Origin: Xanthomonas sp. F10
GTDB lineage: Bacteria > Pseudomonadota > Gammaproteobacteria > Xanthomonadales > Xanthomonadaceae
Reading direction: 5' to 3'
DNA length: 64,000 nt
Assembly: GCF_014206815.1 (NCBI RefSeq)
Contig: NZ_JACHNP010000001.1
Coordinates: 896,456 to 960,455, forward strand
Both the position numbers and the translations under genes were made by a program. The notes beneath the pieces were generated by a model. It did no database searches. It was not told the origin of the DNA and saw nothing but the letters and a program-made list of their open reading frames with translations. Shown one piece after another: positions 61,448 to 64,000 of the stretch (positions within the stretch are counted from its first letter, which is position 1; every line of letters begins with the position of its first letter).

Positions 61448-62883
61448 AGGCTGCGTTGCAGGTCGTGGCCCCAGGCGGCCAACTGGTCGAGCAGGGCTTG
61501 CTTGGTAGCATCCTGCGAGTGAGCCAGGCGTAAATCGGCCAGCTCCGCATAGAAGGCGTCGAAGCTCAGTTCGGACAGGCCGCTGTCCTGTTGCAGGCGC
61601 TGCCGCCGGTACTCGTCCCAGCGCGCCTGCTCGGCGATGGACAGACTCTGCGGCCAGTTGCGCGCGCGGTAGCGGAACAGCAGTTCGGGCAGGCGCGGAT
61701 CGCGGAACTGGCCTTCCAGCGCGGCCAGTTGCGCCGGCGGGCTGGCGCGGACCTGGGCCATGGCGCGCTTGTCGCCGTCGGCCAGGAAGCCGTCGTACAA
61801 CGAGGCGTCGACATCGGCCGGCACCGCGGCACGCTCGCTGGCGAACACCCGCCGTACCTTCTCCGCCAGCGCCGGGCCGGCCTCGCGCAGGCGCGCGGCC
61901 TTGGCCAACAGCTGCGCCGGGTCCAGCCGCAGCCGGGCGAAGTCCGCCTCGCGCAGGTGCGCCCAGGCGACCAGCGCCGGCGCCTTGTTCAGATGCACTT
62001 CCTTGAGCGGGATGCGCTGTTCGCCCTCGGGCAGGTCGGCCTGCGGGGTGTACAGGCGGTCGGCGATCTGTTCTGGCGTATAGCGCAGCAGCGGCTCGAT
62101 GTCGCCTTCCAGGTCGAACACCAGCACCCGGCTGTCGATGCGTGGATGCCGTGCCAGCGGCAGCACCGGCGCCGCGCACAGGCGCGCGGCCGGATAGCGC
62201 ATCGACACATGCAGCACGGGCTGCATCGCCACCGCGTCGAGCAGGCTGCCGCAGAAGCGCTTGTCGCGCAGCTTCAGCGCGTATTCCCACAGCCGCGGCT
62301 GGCTGCGGCGGAAATGCCGGGCCATGCCGATGGTGGCGTACACGTCGGACAGCGCCTCGTGCGCATCGCCGTCGCGCACGCCGTTGGCTAATGCCAGTTG
62401 CTCCAGCTTGAACGAGGTGGCGCCGTCCTCGCGCTGCGGCCAGACGATGCCCTCCGGGCGCAGTGCGTGCATCAGCCGCAGCATGTCCAGCAGGTCCCAG
62501 CGCGAGTTGCCGTTGCGCCACTCGCGTTCGTAGGGATCGTAAAAATTGCGGAACAGGCCGTGGCGCACGAACTCGTCGTCGAAGCGCAGCGAGTTGTAGC
62601 CCAGTGTGCAGGTTTGCGGCCGCGCCATCTGTTCGGCGATACGCGCGAACGCCTCGGCTTCGCTGACCCCCTCGCGCAGCGCCTGCTGCGGGGTGATGCC
62701 GGTGATCAGGGTGGCGACCGGCGAGGGCAGCAGGTCGTCGGCCGGCTTGACGAAGAAGCTGATCGGCTCCTCGATCACGTTGAGGTCGGCGTCGGTGCGC
62801 ACCGCGGCGAACTGCGCGATGCGCGTGCGCCGCGGATCGGCGCCGAAGGTCTCCAGGTCGTAGAAGAGGAAGCTGTCGGGCAT
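61444..62883 (-). CDS. sbcB: Exodeoxyribonuclease I
   Basis: A 479-residue 3'-to-5' exonuclease specific for single-stranded DNA, acting in recombination and repair. FLFYDLETFGADPRRTRIAQ carries the first acidic DEDD residues. YNSLRFDDEFVRHGLF and DAHEALSDVYATIGMARHF hold further catalytic Asp and His positions. The SH3-like and C-terminal helical domains are present, giving a normal length. The adjacent DUF2461 gene is translationally coupled. Confidence 0.94.
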   Translation of the reverse strand: MPDSFLFYDLETFGADPRRTRIAQFAAVRTDADLNVIEEPISFFVKPADDLLPSPVATLITGITPQQALREGVSEAEAFARIAEQMARPQTCTLGYNSLRFDDEFVRHGLFRNFYDPYEREWRNGNSRWDLLDMLRLMHALRPEGIVWPQREDGATSFKLEQLALANGVRDGDAHEALSDVYATIGMARHFRRSQPRLWEYALKLRDKRFCGSLLDAVAMQPVLHVSMRYPAARLCAAPVLPLARHPRIDSRVLVFDLEGDIEPLLRYTPEQIADRLYTPQADLPEGEQRIPLKEVHLNKAPALVAWAHLREADFARLRLDPAQLLAKAARLREAGPALAEKVRRVFASERAAVPADVDASLYDGFLADGDKRAMAQVRASPPAQLAALEGQFRDPRLPELLFRYRARNWPQSLSIAEQARWDEYRRQRLQQDSGLSELSFDAFYAELADLRLAHSQDATKQALLDQLAAWGHDLQRSL

Positions 62884-62933
62884 GACGAATCGAATGGTGC
62901 GGGGCAGGCGAGGCGCGGAGCGCGGATGCTTGT

Positions 62934-63017
62934 GTAGGAGCGGCTTCAGCCGCGATGGGCGTTACCGGTAATGCTGTCGCAGCAGATCGCCCCAGACCAG
63001 GGAGAGCCGCTCCTGCG
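62934..63017. repeat. Disrupted REP doublet between sbcB and kmo
   Basis: The left GTAG arm (62934-62956) is intact. The right arm is split and mutated, with GTCGCAGCAGA followed some 20 bases later by GAGCCGCTCCTGCGG. It is the only damaged doublet in the window. Confidence 0.65.
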
Positions 63018-63049
63018 GAAGACCGGGTGCCCGCACAGGGTACGCCGGT

Positions 63050-64000
63050 TCAATGCGCCCCCTCCAGCGGCGCCAGCCGCGCGTGCACGATCCGCTCCAG
63101 CCACCGCCAGTCGATCCGCGACAGATCGCTGTGGCCCTGCGTGGCCTGGACCAGGATGTCGCGCTGCACCTCGCTGCGTTCCAGCGCCTGCGCGTAAGGC
63201 GTGCGCAGGAAGGTGACCATGGTGTAGTGCGGGACGAAGCGGGTGGGGTGCCGCGCCTGCAGGGCCTGGCCGAGTTCGCGCTGCAGCAGGAAGCCGGCGT
63301 CGCCGACGCGGTCGCGCATTTCCACATAGTTTTCCAGCGCCATCTGCTGGATCGCGCCGGCGTTGGGCTTGCGCTCGGCCTCGAAGGCGGCGTAAGCGCG
63401 CGCCAGGTCCGGTTCGCGCTGCAGGTGCGCGGCCAGCGCGGCGCAATCCTCGAACGCGCAGTTCATGCCTTGCCCGTGGAACGGCACCATCGCGTGCGCG
63501 GCGTCGCCCAGGAGGACCGCGCGGCCGTCCAGGTGCCAGCGCTCCAGGCGCAGCGTGCCGAGCAGGCCCGGCGGGTGCTGTTCCCAGTGTTCGGCCAGTT
63601 GCGGCATCAATGGCAGGGCGTCGGCGAAATCGCGCGCGAACAGCGCCAACGCCTCCTCGCCGCTGCGCACGGTGGCGAAGCTGGGCTCGCCCTTGTTGGG
63701 CAGGAACAGGGTGACGGTGAAAGTGCCTTCGTGATTGGGCAGGGCGATGCACATGTAGTGCCCGCGCGGCCAGATGTGCAGCGCGTTGGGTTCGATGCGG
63801 AAACCGCCGCTGGCGCTGGGCGGGATCTCCAGTTCCTTGTAGGAATGATCGAGGAACTCGATGTGCTCGGCCATCGGCGCCTTGCGCTGCATCGCCGCGC
63901 GCAGCGCCGAGCCGGCGCCGTCGGCGCCGATCATGCTCTCGAAGCGGATGTCGTGCGGCTGGTCGTCGCGGTCGTCGATGAAGCGCGCATAGCCGGCGTC
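63050..64000 (-). CDS. kmo: Kynurenine 3-monooxygenase, C-terminal part
   Basis: The frame runs off the right edge; about 317 residues of the C-terminal part are visible. The FAD enzyme hydroxylates kynurenine to 3-hydroxykynurenine. GDAAHAMVPFHGQGMNCAFE is the flavin-binding motif, and LDHSYKELEIPPSASG and ENYVEMRDRVGDAGFLLQRE match kynurenine monooxygenases. It ends LERIVHARLAPLEGAH. In Xanthomonas this serves tryptophan-to-quinolinate NAD synthesis and 3-hydroxyanthranilate production; the other pathway genes are not in the window. Confidence 0.9.
   Translation of the reverse strand, partial: DAGYARFIDDRDDQPHDIRFESMIGADGAGSALRAAMQRKAPMAEHIEFLDHSYKELEIPPSASGGFRIEPNALHIWPRGHYMCIALPNHEGTFTVTLFLPNKGEPSFATVRSGEEALALFARDFADALPLMPQLAEHWEQHPPGLLGTLRLERWHLDGRAVLLGDAAHAMVPFHGQGMNCAFEDCAALAAHLQREPDLARAYAAFEAERKPNAGAIQQMALENYVEMRDRVGDAGFLLQRELGQALQARHPTRFVPHYTMVTFLRTPYAQALERSEVQRDILVQATQGHSDLSRIDWRWLERIVHARLAPLEGAH

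Overview
This 64-kb window is high-GC, gene-dense chromosomal DNA. Its genes and their order look like Xanthomonas or a close Xanthomonadaceae relative. The supporting signs are a minus-strand sucA-sucB-lpd cluster, a methionine synthase split into two genes, a very large NAD-glutamate dehydrogenase, kynurenine 3-monooxygenase, and GTAG/GTGG-type REP hairpins of the kind known from Xanthomonas, Stenotrophomonas and Pseudomonas. I see no rRNA, tRNA, prophage, transposase or plasmid gene. Most of the window is core metabolism and envelope functions. The genus is inferred from content, not from a search.

Layout. 1-4412: a partial small gene, an ABC exporter, a YigZ/IMPACT protein, and an ECF sigma factor with a Pro/Ala-rich membrane partner, all on the minus strand. 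4540-7425: a GAF-GAF-GGDEF-EAL cyclic-di-GMP protein. 7858-16645: a LOG-family enzyme, the 2-oxoglutarate dehydrogenase genes, a GNAT-type fusion protein and a cupin ribosomal oxygenase. 16922-20499: a DUF3060-like lipoprotein, purB and a CBS/CorC membrane protein. 20870-24452: a DUF3829-like lipoprotein, fumC and a small lipoprotein. 24531-26924: a MocR-type regulator divergent from an EamA transporter. 27025-30956: a six-gene YtrA-type operon (small membrane protein, GntR regulator, ABC ATPase, permease, GSGD-repeat protein, lipoprotein). 31085-38044, plus strand: glutathione peroxidase, FKBP isomerase, UDP-glucose dehydrogenase, SlyX, DUF2058, an SGNH acyltransferase and a beta-barrel protein. 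38250-43277: the methionine operon, an ArsR-methyltransferase fusion followed by the two halves of MetH. 43404-50032: acyl-CoA dehydrogenase, and an RND efflux pair with its TetR regulator. 50275-58505: NAD-glutamate dehydrogenase, NAD kinase, 5'-nucleotidase and a spermidine-synthase-like protein. 58672-64000: an orphan protein, DUF2939, DUF2461, exonuclease I and partial kmo.

The most unusual signals lie between or inside genes. (1) At 38142-38240, between two convergent genes, two degenerate 31-bp repeats separated by 37 bp look like a relic type I-C CRISPR repeat-spacer-repeat unit with no cas genes nearby. (2) A family of palindromic elements built from tandem GGGAYYC-like units occurs many times between genes. 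In the methionine operon three copies lie inside reading frames and add in-frame peptides, and one spans the stop/start junction of two genes. (3) Two related elements of about 125 bp flank the NAD kinase gene. (4) A 32-bp dyad covers the ribosome-binding region of the ArsR-methyltransferase gene. (5) The YtrA-type operon carries a clear 22-bp palindromic operator and joins an ABC transporter to two exported envelope proteins.

Gene pairs overlapping by 4 bp are common here (sigma/partner, yigZ/ABC, ATPase/permease, GntR/ATPase, ArsR-MT/metH1, tetR/adaptor, sbcB/DUF2461, 5'-nucleotidase/SpeE-like). They support the operon calls.
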